This document shows, in pieces, positions 19,437 through 30,391 of a stretch of DNA of 64,000 nucleotides. The position numbers and the translations under genes are program-made. Below the pieces are notes generated by a model that worked only from the letters and a program-made list of their open reading frames with translations, was not told the origin of the DNA and ran no database searches. The stretch is from Sphingomonas glacialis (lineage in GTDB: Bacteria; Pseudomonadota; Alphaproteobacteria; Sphingomonadales; Sphingomonadaceae): assembly GCF_006439055.1 (NCBI RefSeq), contig NZ_RCZC01000001.1, positions 1 through 64,000 of the forward strand, given 5' to 3'. Each line of letters opens with the position of its first letter. Position 1 is the first letter of the stretch.

Positions 19437-20276
19437 ATGACCGAGCCCAGCACCGATCCCCTCGCCCGCATCGCCGCCGCGCTCGAACGCCTCGCACCGC
19501 CGCGGCCGGTTGGCGCCGATCCGCTCGCGCACTCGGCCTATGTCTGGCGCGGCGCGGTGCTCGAGCCCGTGCGCGACTTCCGGCCGCTGCCGCTCGATCG
19601 GCTGCACGGCATCGACGCGCAACGCAACGCGATGCTGGCCAACGCGCGGCACCTTGCGGCGAGCGCCGCGGCGCATGACGCGCTGCTGTGGGGCGCGCGC
19701 GGGACGGGCAAGTCGGCCTTGGTCAAGGCGGTGACGGGCGCGGTGCAGGCCGAGGGTGGCGCGCTGGCGCTGGTCGAGATCGTGACCGCGCAGCTCGATA
19801 CGCTGCCGGCGCTGTTCGCGCAGATCGCCGACCTGCCGCGCGCCTTCCTGCTGTTCCTCGACGATCTCGGCTTCGACGCTGCCGCCGATGGGCGCGCTTT
19901 GCGCTCGATGCTCGACGGCGGGGCGGAGGCGCGACCGGTCAATGCGCGGCTCGTCGTCACCTCGAACCGCCGCCATCTGGTGCCGCGCGAGATGATCGAC
20001 CAGCCGCCAATGGGGAGTGGGGGCGCGGTCAATCCGCGCGACGCGGCCGACGATGCGCTCGCGCTCGCCGACCGCTTCGGGCTGAGCCTCGGCTTCCACG
20101 TCGTCGATCAGGACGGCTATCTCGCGATCGTCGCGAGCTATGCGAAGGCCTACGACCTGCCGTTCGATGCGATGGATGCCGTCGGCTTCGCAACCCGCCG
20201 CGGCGCGCGCTCGGGGCGTGTGGCGTGGCATTATGTCGTCGAGCTGGCCGGGCGGCACGGACGCGCGCTGGGGTGA
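19437..20276 (+). CDS. DUF815-family ATPase
   Basis: 279 residues with a P-loop at LLWGARGTGKSALVKAV (about residues 82-98), Walker B FLLFLDDLGFD and sensor segment LVVTSNRRHLVPREM, an AAA+ arrangement typical of DUF815. The family is widespread in alphaproteobacteria and has no settled function. The start follows the prsT stop by 63 bases, so co-transcription is possible but the product has no known link to polysaccharide export. The sequence is unbroken and normal in base composition. Confidence 0.85.
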   Translation: MTEPSTDPLARIAAALERLAPPRPVGADPLAHSAYVWRGAVLEPVRDFRPLPLDRLHGIDAQRNAMLANARHLAASAAAHDALLWGARGTGKSALVKAVTGAVQAEGGALALVEIVTAQLDTLPALFAQIADLPRAFLLFLDDLGFDAAADGRALRSMLDGGAEARPVNARLVVTSNRRHLVPREMIDQPPMGSGGAVNPRDAADDALALADRFGLSLGFHVVDQDGYLAIVASYAKAYDLPFDAMDAVGFATRRGARSGRVAWHYVVELAGRHGRALG

Positions 20277-20286
20277 GCGAGCCCCC

Positions 20287-20445
20287 GCCCTCTCCCGCAT
20301 GCGGGAGAGGCTACGAAGACTTGGTCCGCCTTCTTCAGGCGGGCCTAGTCGTAGTCGGTGACGGTGTTCTTCTTCCTCATTTGGCGAAGAAGAAGAAGAA
20401 GAAGACCCTCACCCAACCCTCTCCCGCGAAGGCGGGAGAGGGCTA
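20287..20445. repeat. dyad repeat pair (CTCTCCCGC family) with a GAA run
   Basis: Two hairpins, CCTCTCCCGC/GCGGGAGAGG at 20289-20310 and CCCTCTCCCGC/GCGGGAGAGGG at 20417-20442, border the gap between two convergent genes. Between them lie six exact GAA repeats (20386-20405). The hairpins may end transcription from both sides. The core resembles the palindrome at bases 1-20. Confidence 0.75.
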
Positions 20446-20467
20446 AGAGGCTAGAAAGCCTACAAAC

Positions 20468-22261
<1,794 letters not shown>

Positions 22262-22355
22262 GGCCGCGCGGCCTAGCGATTTAGCGCGGGTAAATCGAGG
22301 CTAAAGCGCGGCGCGGCCGGCCTCGCCTCGAGCGAGGTGCGCTTTCCAACTTAAA

Positions 22356-22459
22356 AGCCCCTCCCCTTCAGGGGAGGGGTTGGGGTGGGGAAGTACAAGG
22401 CGCGGACCTCTCTGCGAGGCCCGCCCCACCCCCAACCCCTCCCCTGAAGGGGAGGGGCT
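22356..22459. repeat. 104-bp dyad repeat, family A copy 1
   Basis: Arms AGCCCCTCCCCTTCAGGGG.. and the reverse complement frame a core containing GCGAGGC. Each arm is itself a palindrome (CCCCTCCCC/GGGGAGGGG) continued by GGGGTGGGG. A close copy lies at 31370-31471. It fills part of the 356-bp gap after the ABC-F gene start, which holds no visible gene. Confidence 0.85.
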
Positions 22460-22495
22460 ATCCTCTCCTTAGGCCCCGCCGCGGCAAAGCCGCGT

Positions 22496-22529
22496 CGTCG
22501 GACGGGTTCGCTTGCGCGACCCGCCGGCC
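22496..22529 (-). repeat. modular hairpin repeat, copy 2 (reverse orientation)
   Basis: Read on the minus strand it begins GGCCGGCGG and ends CCGTCCGACG, with an inner stem built on GGGTCGC/GCGAACCC. Neighbouring small hairpins (GCGGC-AAA-GCCGC at 22481-22493, GCCGG-GCGTA-CCGGC nearby, GCCGCG-CTGCGGC) make a composite secondary-structure block up to about 22575. Confidence 0.6.
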
Positions 22530-22617
22530 GGCCTGGCGCGAGTCAGCCGGGCGTAGCCGGCTGCCGCGCTGCGGCTCATTCACAGGCTGTTCAATCCTTC
22601 GTCCCTATGCGAAGCCG

Positions 22618-22923
22618 ATGTCGATGCTCGTAACCGTATTGTTGGGACTGGCCACTGCCACCGCCCCGCCCCCACTGGCGGGCGTATGGCTGCAACATGT
22701 CGACCAGCGCGAAGCCTGGCGCGCACGCCGCGAAGGCCGCATCCTGCCGATCCGCGAGATCGAGGGGCGCGTCCTGCCGACGATGCGTGGCAGCCAGTAT
22801 CTCGGCTTCGACTTCGACGCAGAGCGCGGGATTTACACGCTCAAGTTCCTGCGCGATGGAACCGTCATCTGGGTCGAGGTCGACGGCCGTTCGGGCGCGA
22901 TCATCGGCCGCACCGGCAATTGA
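22618..22923 (+). CDS. small secreted PepSY-type protein
   Basis: 101 residues with a short N-terminal hydrophobic leader (MLVTVLLGLATATAPPPLAG) and a C-terminal half that reads like a PepSY unit (YLGFDFDAERGIYTLKFLRDGTVIWVEVDGRSGAIIG). PepSY modules are often periplasmic and precede two-component genes, where they may inhibit or tune the sensor. The response-regulator gene starts 31 bases later and the kinase follows, so it is probably the first gene of a three-gene operon. Start ATGs at 22618 and 22624 are both possible; there is no strong ribosome site. Confidence 0.7.
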   Translation: MSMLVTVLLGLATATAPPPLAGVWLQHVDQREAWRARREGRILPIREIEGRVLPTMRGSQYLGFDFDAERGIYTLKFLRDGTVIWVEVDGRSGAIIGRTGN

Positions 22924-22954
22924 GCGCGTCCGCGCTCGTAAAGGGAACACAGAC

Positions 22955-23620
22955 ATGCGCGTATTGATCGTCGAGGATGAACCGAGCCTGGGCCAGCAGC
23001 TCAAGGCCACGCTGGAAGGTGCCGGCTATGCGATCGACCTCGCCACCGATGGCGAGGAAGGGCATTTCATGGGCTCGACCGAGAATTACGACGCGATCAT
23101 TCTCGACCTCGGCCTGCCCGAGATCGACGGGCTGACCGTGCTCGACCGCTGGCGCAAGGAAGGCCGCACCGCCCCGGTGCTCGTGCTCACCGCGCGCGAC
23201 AGCTGGTCGGACAAGGTTGCCGGGCTCGATGCCGGCGCCGACGATTATGTCGCCAAGCCGTTCCAGTCGGAGGAACTGATCGCCCGCCTGCGCGCGCTGA
23301 TCCGCCGCGCCTCGGGCAATGCCTCGTCCGAACTGACCGCGGGCGGCGTCCGCCTCGACACGCGCAGCGGCAAGGTCACGCTCAACGGCGACCCGGTCAA
23401 GATGACCGCGCAGGAGTATAAGCTCCTCAGCTACCTGCTCCACCACAAGGGCAAGGTGGTCAGCCGCACCGAGCTGATCGAGCATATCTACGACCAGGAT
23501 TTCGATCGCGATTCGAACACGATCGAAGTGTTCGTTACGCGCATCCGCAAGAAGCTCGGCCAGGACGTGATCACCACGATCCGGGGTCTCGGCTACAGCC
23601 TTGAAGATCCGGACGCGTAA
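22955..23620 (+). CDS. OmpR/PhoP-family response regulator
   Basis: 221 residues. A receiver domain (MRVLIVEDEPSLGQQL, phospho-Asp in AIILDLGLPEIDG at about 51, Lys in YVAKPF) is joined to a winged-helix DNA-binding domain (MTAQEYKLLSYLLHHKGKVVSR, VFVTRIRKKLG, TIRGLGYSL). It is most like PhoP/QseB-type regulators. AAAGGGA lies upstream. It is co-transcribed with the PepSY gene and with the kinase two bases downstream. Such systems in proteobacteria often sense divalent cations or envelope stress, but no target site is visible here. Confidence 0.93.
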   Translation: MRVLIVEDEPSLGQQLKATLEGAGYAIDLATDGEEGHFMGSTENYDAIILDLGLPEIDGLTVLDRWRKEGRTAPVLVLTARDSWSDKVAGLDAGADDYVAKPFQSEELIARLRALIRRASGNASSELTAGGVRLDTRSGKVTLNGDPVKMTAQEYKLLSYLLHHKGKVVSRTELIEHIYDQDFDRDSNTIEVFVTRIRKKLGQDVITTIRGLGYSLEDPDA

Positions 23621-23622
23621 AC

Positions 23623-25056
23623 GTGGCCGAAGCCGACGCGACCGATTTTGTAGCGCCGCCCCTGCCCCCGCTCGAGGGCGATGCGCATCCGGCGATCCCG
23701 GTGCGCACCACGGGGTCGCTGTCGCGCCGCATGATCCTGATTGCGGCGGCGTGGATCCTGCTGCTGCTCACCGGCGGCGGCTATGCGCTTGACCGCGTGC
23801 TGACCGACGCGATCACGCGCAATGCCGACGCGCAGCTCGAAGACGTGCTGACCGCTTTGATCGTCTCGGGCGAGATCGGCCCGCAGGGCGAGGTCATTTC
23901 GAGCCGCGAGCCCGCCGACCAGCGTTTCCTCGAACCCAATTCGGGGCTGTATTGGCAGATCAGCGCGCCCGGCCAGGACTGGCTCGCGTCGCGCTCGCTC
24001 TGGGATCGCCGGCTCGCTTACGGCACCAAGCATAACGACCTCGGCGTCCATTCGTACGACAGCAACCAGTTCTTCGACCCCAAGGCGGAAAATCCCGAAC
24101 GCCTTCGCATCGTCGAGCGCGACGCGACGCTGCCGGGGTCGAAGGTCCGCTGGCGCTTCCAGGTCGCGCAGACCCGCGACGGGCTCGACGCGCAGATCAA
24201 GGTCTTGCGCAAGACGCTGGTGCGCAGCTTCGCGCTGCTCGGCTTCGGGCTGATCGTGATGGCGGCGTTGCAGACCTTCTATGGCCTGTGGCCGCTCCGC
24301 AAAGTGCGCGAGGAGATCGCCCGGATGCGCGCCGGCAAGGCGCGGCAGATCGAACGGCCGATGCCGATCGAGGTCGCGCCGATGGTCGAGGAACTCAACG
24401 CGCTGATCGCGCATAACGAGCGCCAGGCCGAGGAAGCGCGCCGCCACGCGGGCAACCTCGCGCATGCGCTCAAGACGCCGCTCACCGTCATCATGAACGC
24501 CGCCACCGCCGAAGCCGTCGATCTTGGCGAGACGGTGGTGCGCGAGGCGCGGACGATGCGGCGACAGGTCGACCATCACCTTGCGCGGGCGCGCGCGGTC
24601 GGGCGGCGCGGGTCGGCGCACAGCCGAGCGGATGTGTGGCCGAGCCTCGAATCGGTCGAGCGCGCGGTCGGCATCCTCTATCGCCATGTGCGGATCGACA
24701 CCGATGGGCCGAAGGATCTGCAGGTTCACGTCGAACGGCAGGATTTGGACGAGATGCTCGGCAATCTGATCGAGAATGCCGCGAAGTACGGCGGTGGATC
24801 GGTGTTCGTCACCGTCTCGAAGCATTCGGGCTTCGTCGAATTCCTGATCGAGGATGACGGCGTCGGCATCCCCGAGGAACAGCGGCTGCGGATCTTCGAC
24901 CGCGGCGTGCGACTCGATTCGGGCAAGCCGGGCACCGGCCTGGGCATGGCAATCGTGCGCGATGTTGCGGAGATTTACGAAGGCACGGTGTCGCTGGAGG
25001 AGAGCGAAGATCTGGGCGGGTTGCTCGTGCGCTTGCGATTGCCGGCGGCGAATTGA
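23623..25056 (+). CDS. PhoQ-like sensor histidine kinase
   Basis: A 477-residue inner-membrane sensor, partner of the preceding regulator. Two membrane helices (about 38-58 and 198-222) border a periplasmic sensor of roughly 140 residues. A HAMP-like linker, the H box NLAHALKTPLTVIM and the ATPase motifs NLIENAAKYGGG (N), EDDGVGIPEE (G1), FDRGVRL (F) and GTGLGMAIVRD (G2) follow. The cytoplasmic N-terminal extension (35 residues, Pro-rich) before helix 1 is longer than usual. The start is a GTG two bases after the regulator stop. A GC-rich hairpin at about 25069-25103 may end the operon. Confidence 0.92.
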   Translation: MAEADATDFVAPPLPPLEGDAHPAIPVRTTGSLSRRMILIAAAWILLLLTGGGYALDRVLTDAITRNADAQLEDVLTALIVSGEIGPQGEVISSREPADQRFLEPNSGLYWQISAPGQDWLASRSLWDRRLAYGTKHNDLGVHSYDSNQFFDPKAENPERLRIVERDATLPGSKVRWRFQVAQTRDGLDAQIKVLRKTLVRSFALLGFGLIVMAALQTFYGLWPLRKVREEIARMRAGKARQIERPMPIEVAPMVEELNALIAHNERQAEEARRHAGNLAHALKTPLTVIMNAATAEAVDLGETVVREARTMRRQVDHHLARARAVGRRGSAHSRADVWPSLESVERAVGILYRHVRIDTDGPKDLQVHVERQDLDEMLGNLIENAAKYGGGSVFVTVSKHSGFVEFLIEDDGVGIPEEQRLRIFDRGVRLDSGKPGTGLGMAIVRDVAEIYEGTVSLEESEDLGGLLVRLRLPAAN

Positions 25057-25198
25057 GCGGCACGTGGCGGAAGCTCCGCGGCGGTAGCCCGCGGCGGCTT
25101 CCGACGACTGTACGCCATTGCCCGGCGTCGACTCGCGTCGGGAAAGCAGTCGCTCGCGTGGGGTTATCATCGATCGGTTGGTTCGCTAGCATGCACCG

Positions 25199-25933
25199 AT
25201 GAAGCTTGCGGTTATCTCTGACATCCACGGAAATGTCGCCGCGCTCGATGCCGTCCTGGCCGATGCCGCTACTCGGCAGGTTGAGCAGATCGTCAACCTT
25301 GGGGACATCTGTTCCGGCGGATTGTTCCCTCGCGAAACGGCCGAGCGGCTGATGCCGCTCGGTTTTCCGACGATACGCGGCAACCACGAACGCCAGCTTT
25401 CGGACCAGACCCTTGAGCAGATGGGCCTGTCGGACCGGCACGCTGCCACGACGATGCTTCCCGAGCAGCTTGCCTGGCTCGCAGCGCTGCCGGCGACACG
25501 TCGCGTGTCCGATGATGTGCTTCTTGTTCATGGCACGCCCGACAGCGACCTGACCTATCTCCTTGAAACCGTGACGGAGCGGGGCATCCGCCCGGCCACC
25601 GCCGACGAAGTCGAACAGCGCCTCGGGAGCGTCGATGCGTCGGTGATCCTGTGTGGACACACCCACCTGCAACGCGCAATGGCGCTCGATGATGGACGTT
25701 TGATCGTCAATCCAGGAAGCGTCGGCCTGCCTGCCTATGAGGATGACCGGCCTTATCCGCATCTGGTGGAGAGTGGATCGCCGCATGCACGATACGCGGT
25801 CTTGTCCAACGAGGGCAGCGGCTGGGCGGTGAGCCTGCTTTCCGTTGCGTATGACTGGGAGCAGGCCGCGCGTGACGCCGAAGCCAATGGTCGCGCTGAC
25901 TGGTCGAGAGCGTTGCGGAGTGGTCGCGTCTAG
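25199..25933 (+). CDS. calcineurin-like metallophosphoesterase (YfcE/MJ0936-like)
   Basis: 244 residues with the full metal-binding set of the family: ISDIHGN (residues 6-12), NLGDICSGG, IRGNHERQL, LLVHGTPDSD and CGHTHLQ, followed by NPGSVGLP. Members cleave phosphodiesters or phosphomonoesters in the cytoplasm with Mn/Ni; the substrate is open. It stands alone, 142 bases after the kinase gene and before a dyad repeat. Codon use is a little less GC-biased at third positions than in its neighbours. Confidence 0.9.
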   Translation: MKLAVISDIHGNVAALDAVLADAATRQVEQIVNLGDICSGGLFPRETAERLMPLGFPTIRGNHERQLSDQTLEQMGLSDRHAATTMLPEQLAWLAALPATRRVSDDVLLVHGTPDSDLTYLLETVTERGIRPATADEVEQRLGSVDASVILCGHTHLQRAMALDDGRLIVNPGSVGLPAYEDDRPYPHLVESGSPHARYAVLSNEGSGWAVSLLSVAYDWEQAARDAEANGRADWSRALRSGRV

Positions 25934-26005
25934 CACGGCAAGCTATCGACCGGTTGCCGCGATCGCGAAAGCAGACCTGGACCTGTGCGCCAGAAGCAGA
26001 CCGGC

Positions 26006-26096
26006 CCGTCGCCCCGGCGGAGGCCGGGGCCGCTCGGTGGCTTGGCGGACGGTTTGTCCCAAACGGAGCGACCCCGGCTTCCGCCGGGGCGACGGT
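26006..26096. repeat. dyad repeat, family D copy 1
   Basis: Arms CCGTCGCCCCGGCGGAGGCC and its reverse complement frame a core with its own stem (TTTGTCCCAAA). Copies with the CGTCGCCCCGG/CCGGGGCGACG edges occur at 35379-35466, and a related one at 62120-62229. It fills the 276-bp gap with no visible gene. Confidence 0.85.
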
Positions 26097-26209
26097 CGGG
26101 TTGACGGCAGCTATCCCCTAAACGCGGATATACCCCCGGCCAAAGGGGGGGCGGGTGCGCGGAGACCAGCGTTGGCCATCGGCCGACAGCTGCGACTCCC
26201 CCCGCGCAA

Positions 26210-26449
26210 TTAGCGCCAGCTACGGCCGTCCGCCCCGGCGCAGCCATACGGCGGCAATTGCCCTGGGAAACGCTGCTGCAGCTTGTGGCAGCCCCAATTG
26301 CGCAGCGGCCCGGGCATATAGCCGTTGAGCGCGATGCCGACCTCGTCATACGGGCTCTGCGCCTGCGCGACGTACATGTACCAGCGTCCGCCGAACATCA
26401 CCGCGGCCGCGATGAGGACGACACATACGACTTGAAAGATTTTCTGCAT
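26210..26449 (-). CDS. small single-helix membrane protein, unknown
   Basis: 79 residues. One N-terminal hydrophobic helix (FQVVCVVLIAAAVMFGGRWY, about 5-24) is followed by a periplasmic-looking tail with Pro/Gly/Trp and two Cys (NWGCHKLQQRF, PPYGCAGADG) that could form a disulfide. The composition fits the host, and the reading frame is well bounded. I know no named family. It may be a short anchored envelope protein. Confidence 0.65.
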   Translation of the reverse strand: MQKIFQVVCVVLIAAAVMFGGRWYMYVAQAQSPYDEVGIALNGYMPGPLRNWGCHKLQQRFPGQLPPYGCAGADGRSWR

Positions 26450-26555
26450 TACGGCCCTTTTTGAAACGGGGGCCGCCCTTGGCAGACAAAGCCGATGGCA
26501 TTCAACCGCTAACGGGCGAAGCGTTCCGACCGTCCGCCCGCCTTCGACCCGCCGC

Positions 26556-27335
26556 TCATTCGTTCCCGATCAACCCGCCGAGCAGCCCGCCGACCACCGC
26601 GCCCGCAGCACCGCCGCCGACTAGGCGGCCGATCCCCGCGCCCGCTGCCGCACCGCGCTCCTCATTCCCCGGCAGATGACGCGCGACCTCTTCCGCAAGA
26701 TTCATGATCGGCATCGATTGCAGCCAGACCTTGCCCGGCCCGGTGAGCGTAGCGAGGAACAGCCCCTCGCCGCCGAACAATATGTTGCGGAAGCCGCGCA
26801 CCATCTGGATGTCGGTCGAGACGGTCGGCTCCTGGATGCCGATATGCCCGGCATGGACGCGCAGCCGCTCGCCGGGGGCGAGGTCCTTCTCGATCACCTC
26901 GCCCGACAGGTCGAGGAACACCGTGCCCGGCCCGGTGACGCGCTGGAGGATAAAGCCCTCGCCCGCGAACACGCCGGCGCCCAACCGCTGCTGGAAGGCG
27001 ATGTCGAGCGACACCGAATATTCGGCGCAGAGGAAGGTCTCCTTGCGGCAGAGCAGCGATTCGCCGGCACGCAGCGTGCGCGCGATGATCTTGCCGGGGA
27101 AGCGTGGCGCGAAGGCGACGTGCGCGGGATCATCGGCGATATATTCGGTGATGAAGATGCTGCCGCCCGACATCGCGCGCTTGAGGCCGGCGAAGAGGCC
27201 GCCGCCGGTGTGCGTGTCCATCCGGATGCCGTCGCTCATCCACGCCATCGCATGCGTCTGGCTGACGATCCGCTCGCCGCGATCGAGATCGATCGAGACG
27301 GTCTGCATTACGGTGCCTGCGATGTCGTAGCGCAT
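26556..27335 (-). CDS. AIM24/TIGR00266-family protein with glycine-zipper tail
   Basis: 259 residues. The body matches the AIM24/TIGR00266 beta-rich family (GGGLFAGLKRAMSGGSIFITEY, AFAPRFPGKIIAR, GEGFILQRVTGPGTVFLDLSG, RGFRNILFGGEGLFLATLTGPGKVWLQSMPI). The last 30 residues are a glycine zipper (GAGIGRLVGGGAAGAVVGGL and on) not normally part of the family; it could insert into or associate with a membrane. Function is unknown in bacteria; the yeast homologue is a mitochondrial inner-membrane organiser. The start at 27335 excludes 13 unlikely upstream residues. Confidence 0.85.
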   Translation of the reverse strand: MRYDIAGTVMQTVSIDLDRGERIVSQTHAMAWMSDGIRMDTHTGGGLFAGLKRAMSGGSIFITEYIADDPAHVAFAPRFPGKIIARTLRAGESLLCRKETFLCAEYSVSLDIAFQQRLGAGVFAGEGFILQRVTGPGTVFLDLSGEVIEKDLAPGERLRVHAGHIGIQEPTVSTDIQMVRGFRNILFGGEGLFLATLTGPGKVWLQSMPIMNLAEEVARHLPGNEERGAAAGAGIGRLVGGGAAGAVVGGLLGGLIGNE

Positions 27336-27409
27336 GGTTGGAGCGCCCCTGGCTGTGGTGCACTGACGTAACACAGCTCGGGCAACGATGGAATATGCGC
27401 GCCTCCCCT

Positions 27410-27505
27410 CGTCACTCCGGGCTTGTCCCGGGGGCCACCGTGCCGCGCGTTCTACGGTACCAGCGTGCGCGCCGCGGTGAGCCCCGGGACAAGGCCGGGG
27501 TGACG
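27410..27505. repeat. dyad repeat, family C copy 1
   Basis: The edges CGTCACTCCGGGCTTGTCCC and GGGACAAGGCCGGGGTGACG are complementary. The core differs from the other three copies (31482, 41974, 47756). It lies between divergent starts/stops and covers most of the 177-bp gap. Confidence 0.85.
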
Positions 27506-27512
27506 GCGGGCA

Positions 27513-28511
27513 TTACGCCGCGATGGCGACGTCTTGCATGACCTGCGCGGTGATCGTCAGACTGCGCTTGCGCGCCTCGTGATCGTAGATCGAACTCGCG
27601 ATCATCAGCTCATCGACGCCGGTGCGCGCGACGAACGCGGCGATCTCGCGCGCGACCTTGGCCGGGCCGCCGACCGCCGAGCACGACAGCACATGGTCGA
27701 GGATCGCGGCACCTTGCGCACCGAGGCTGTCGCGATAGCCCGCGACGGGCGGCGGGAGTCGGCGCGGGTTGCCGGTGCGCAAAGCGACGAACGCCTGCTG
27801 CTGCGAGCTCGCGAGCAATTCGCCTTCAGCATCGGTATCGGCAGCGAAGACGTTGAAGCCCGCCATCACATGCGGCCGGGCGAGCGCAGCCGAGGGGCGG
27901 AACGTCCGGCGATAGATGTCGATCGCCGCCATCAGCGAATCGGGCGCGAAGTGCGAGGCGAAGGCATAGGGCAGCCCGAGCATCGCGGCGAGCTGCGCGC
28001 CGAAGGTGCTCGACCCGAGGATCCACAGCGACACGTCGGCGCCCGCGCCGGGCGTCGCGACGATGCCGGTCTGGCCGTCGTTCGCGAAATAGCTCTGCAG
28101 CTCGACAACGTCGCGCGGGAAGGCGTTGGCGTCGGTCTCCAAGTTGCGACGCATCGCGCGCGCGACAATCTGGTCAGAACCAGGCGCGCGGCCGAGGCCG
28201 AGGTCGATCCGGCCGGGGAAGAGCGCGTCGAGCGTGCCGAACTGCTCGGCGATCGCGAGCGGGGCGTGGTTGGGGAGCATGATCCCACCGGCACCGACGC
28301 GGATCGTCGAGGTGGCGGCGGCGATATGGCCGAGCACGACCGAGGTGGCGGCGCTGGCGATGCCGGTCATGCCGTGATGCTCGGCGGTCCAGTAGCGGTT
28401 GAAGCCTTGCGCCTCGGCGTGCTGTGCGAGGTCGGCGGCGTTGGCGAGCGCCTGCGCCACGGTGCCGCCTTCGACGACGGGGACGAGATCGAGCAGGGAG
28501 TATTGGGTCAT
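27513..28511 (-). CDS. luciferase-like (LLM) flavin-dependent oxidoreductase
   Basis: 332 residues, a TIM-barrel FMN monooxygenase of the group without characterised substrate (MsnO8/YhbW-like). Motifs are [61 protein letters not shown] and [15 protein letters not shown]. The start at 28511 was chosen because the upstream in-frame extension lies in repeat DNA. It probably acts on a small hydrophobic or aromatic substrate with reduced FMN supplied by a separate reductase. No reductase gene adjoins it. Confidence 0.9.
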   Translation of the reverse strand: MTQYSLLDLVPVVEGGTVAQALANAADLAQHAEAQGFNRYWTAEHHGMTGIASAATSVVLGHIAAATSTIRVGAGGIMLPNHAPLAIAEQFGTLDALFPGRIDLGLGRAPGSDQIVARAMRRNLETDANAFPRDVVELQSYFANDGQTGIVATPGAGADVSLWILGSSTFGAQLAAMLGLPYAFASHFAPDSLMAAIDIYRRTFRPSAALARPHVMAGFNVFAADTDAEGELLASSQQQAFVALRTGNPRRLPPPVAGYRDSLGAQGAAILDHVLSCSAVGGPAKVAREIAAFVARTGVDELMIASSIYDHEARKRSLTITAQVMQDVAIAA

Positions 28512-28572
28512 GTAAGGGATGTGGGGAGGATTTGTGGTTGCGCTAGGGGTGTGTCCGGCCCTCGCCCCGAAT

Positions 28573-28684
28573 CTCCTCCCCTCCCTGGAAGGGTGGGGGT
28601 GGGCGTGGGTTGCTCTCAATGGGAACGTCACGGCCGCCACGGGCCGACCCACCCCCAGCCCCTCCCTTTCAGGGAGGGGAGGAA
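28573..28684. repeat. dyad repeat, family B copy 1
   Basis: Arms CTCCCCTCCCTGGAAGGG and CCCTTTCAGGGAGGGGAG frame GGTGGG / CCCACC and a core containing TGCTCTCAATGGGAACGT. The same core occurs in the copy at 30214-30324; a diverged-core copy is at 49193-49298. Confidence 0.85.
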
Positions 28685-28720
28685 CTTGCCGCAGCGGCGC
28701 TCGCCGCTTAGAGCCACCCC

Positions 28721-29389
28721 ATGGACCCACGCCTCGCCCATATCCGCACCTGGATCTTTGATCTCGACAACACGCTCTACCCGTCGAGCGCACGGCTGTT
28801 CGACCAGATCGACGCACGGATGACGGGCTATATCGCCGACAAGTTCCAGGTCGATCTGGTCGAAGCGCGCCGTATCCAGAAGGGCTATTTCCACGCCCAC
28901 GGCACCACGCTCGCCGGCTTGATGGCCGAGCACGACGTCGACCCCCACGCCTTTCTCGACCATGTCCACGACATCGAGATGGACGTGCTCGAGGAAAACG
29001 CGCCGCTCGCCGCCGCAATCGCCAAACTGCCGGGGCGGAAACTCGTCTTCACCAATGCCGACGTGCCGTATGCCAGCAAGGTGCTCGCCAAGCTCGGGCT
29101 CGGCGAGAGCTTCGAGGCGATCCACGACGTCCATGCGATGGACCTGATCCCCAAGCCGCAGGCGTCTGCGTACGCCGGGCTGTGCGCGGCGTTCGATCTC
29201 GACCCTGCGACCTGCCTGTTCGCCGAGGACATGGCGCGCAACCTCGCGCCCGCCAAGGCGATCGGCATGACGACCCTGTGGGTCGACAATGGCTCCGAGC
29301 AGACGCCGGGCGGCGACGACCGTTCTTTCATCGACTTCACCTGCGCCGACATCACGGCGTGGCTCCACGACCATACGGGGGATTCATGA
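28721..29389 (+). CDS. HAD-family pyrimidine 5'-nucleotidase
   Basis: 222 residues. HAD motif [13 protein letters not shown] (nucleophile Asp14), motif [13 protein letters not shown], Lys in [10 protein letters not shown] and motif [17 protein letters not shown] identify the Sdt1/pyrimidine-nucleotidase group, which dephosphorylates UMP/CMP-type nucleotides. Its stop overlaps the dapD start by ATGA, so both are made from one mRNA. This gene pair is common in sphingomonads, but no metabolic link to lysine synthesis is evident. Confidence 0.9.
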   Translation: MDPRLAHIRTWIFDLDNTLYPSSARLFDQIDARMTGYIADKFQVDLVEARRIQKGYFHAHGTTLAGLMAEHDVDPHAFLDHVHDIEMDVLEENAPLAAAIAKLPGRKLVFTNADVPYASKVLAKLGLGESFEAIHDVHAMDLIPKPQASAYAGLCAAFDLDPATCLFAEDMARNLAPAKAIGMTTLWVDNGSEQTPGGDDRSFIDFTCADITAWLHDHTGDS

Positions 29390-30210
29390 GCGACCTGCAA
29401 CAGACCATCGAAGGCGCGTGGGACGCGCGCGACACGATCAGCTTCGAGACCAAGGGCGATGTCCGCGACGCGGTCGAGCAGGCGCTGCTCCAGCTCGATT
29501 CGGGCGCGATGCGCGTCGCCGAGCCGACCGGCGACGGCAGCTGGCAGGTCAACCAGTGGCTCAAGAAAGCAGTGCTGCTGTCGTTCCGGCTGAACGACAA
29601 CAGCCTGGTCGAGGGCGGCGCAGGCGGCGCGCCCGCATTCGACAAGGTGCCCTCGAAGTTCGCCGGCTGGGGCGAGGCCGAGTTCCGCGCGGGTGGCTTC
29701 CGTGTCGTTCCAGGCGCGGTCGCGCGGCGTGGCGCATTCATCGGCAAGGGCGCGATCCTGATGCCGAGCTTCGTCAACATCGGCGCATATGTCGGTGAAA
29801 GCACGATGGTCGACACTTGGGCGACGGTCGGCAGCTGCGCGCAGATCGGCAAGGGCGTGCATCTCTCGGGCGGCGCGGGGATCGGCGGCGTACTCGAACC
29901 GCTCCAGGCCGACCCGGTGATCATCGGCGACGGCGCGTTCATCGGCGCGCGCGCCGAGGTCGCCGAGGGCGTTCGCGTCGGTGAAGGCGCGGTGCTGTCG
30001 ATGGGCGTGTATCTCGGCGCGTCGACCAAGATCATCGATCGCGCGACGGGCGAAGTGTTCCGCGGTGAGGTGCCGCCGTATTCGGTGGTCGTGCCAGGCT
30101 CGACCGGTGGCGGCGACGGCAAGCCGGCGCTGTATTGCGCGGTGATCGTCAAGCGCGTCGATGCGCAGACGCGCTCGAAGACCAGCATCAACGAACTGCT
30201 GCGCGACTGA
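29386..30210 (+). CDS. dapD: tetrahydrodipicolinate N-succinyltransferase
   Basis: Transfers succinyl from succinyl-CoA to tetrahydrodipicolinate in the diaminopimelate/lysine pathway. 274 residues, the normal length. A short alpha-helical N-terminal domain precedes a left-handed beta-helix of hexapeptide repeats ([58 protein letters not shown]). The conserved [14 protein letters not shown] and [10 protein letters not shown] segments are present. ATGA-coupled to the upstream HAD nucleotidase; a family B repeat follows. Confidence 0.97.
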   Translation: MSDLQQTIEGAWDARDTISFETKGDVRDAVEQALLQLDSGAMRVAEPTGDGSWQVNQWLKKAVLLSFRLNDNSLVEGGAGGAPAFDKVPSKFAGWGEAEFRAGGFRVVPGAVARRGAFIGKGAILMPSFVNIGAYVGESTMVDTWATVGSCAQIGKGVHLSGGAGIGGVLEPLQADPVIIGDGAFIGARAEVAEGVRVGEGAVLSMGVYLGASTKIIDRATGEVFRGEVPPYSVVVPGSTGGGDGKPALYCAVIVKRVDAQTRSKTSINELLRD

Positions 30211-30213
30211 CGG

Positions 30214-30324
30214 CTCCTCTCCTCCCTGGAGGGGAGGGGATCGAGGGGTGGGTTGCTCTCAATGGGAACGTTACGCCCGCCACGGGCCGACCCACCCCAA
30301 CCCCTCCCTTCCAGGGAGGGGGAG
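30214..30324. repeat. dyad repeat, family B copy 2
   Basis: Arms CTCCTCTCCTCCCTGGAGG.. and CCCTTCCAGGGAGGGGG frame the core TGCTCTCAATGGGAACGT shared with 28573-28684. It begins four bases after the dapD stop and may serve as its terminator. Confidence 0.85.
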
Positions 30325-30391
30325 AAGGTCAGTCTCGACAACGTAACGAACGCCGCCTAGTCCCTCCGCAAACTAAGAGGATGCTTCACCG

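Noticed and set aside
20386..20405. Six GAA repeats as a possible phase-variable tract
   Set aside because: It lies between two convergent genes, away from any promoter or start codon.
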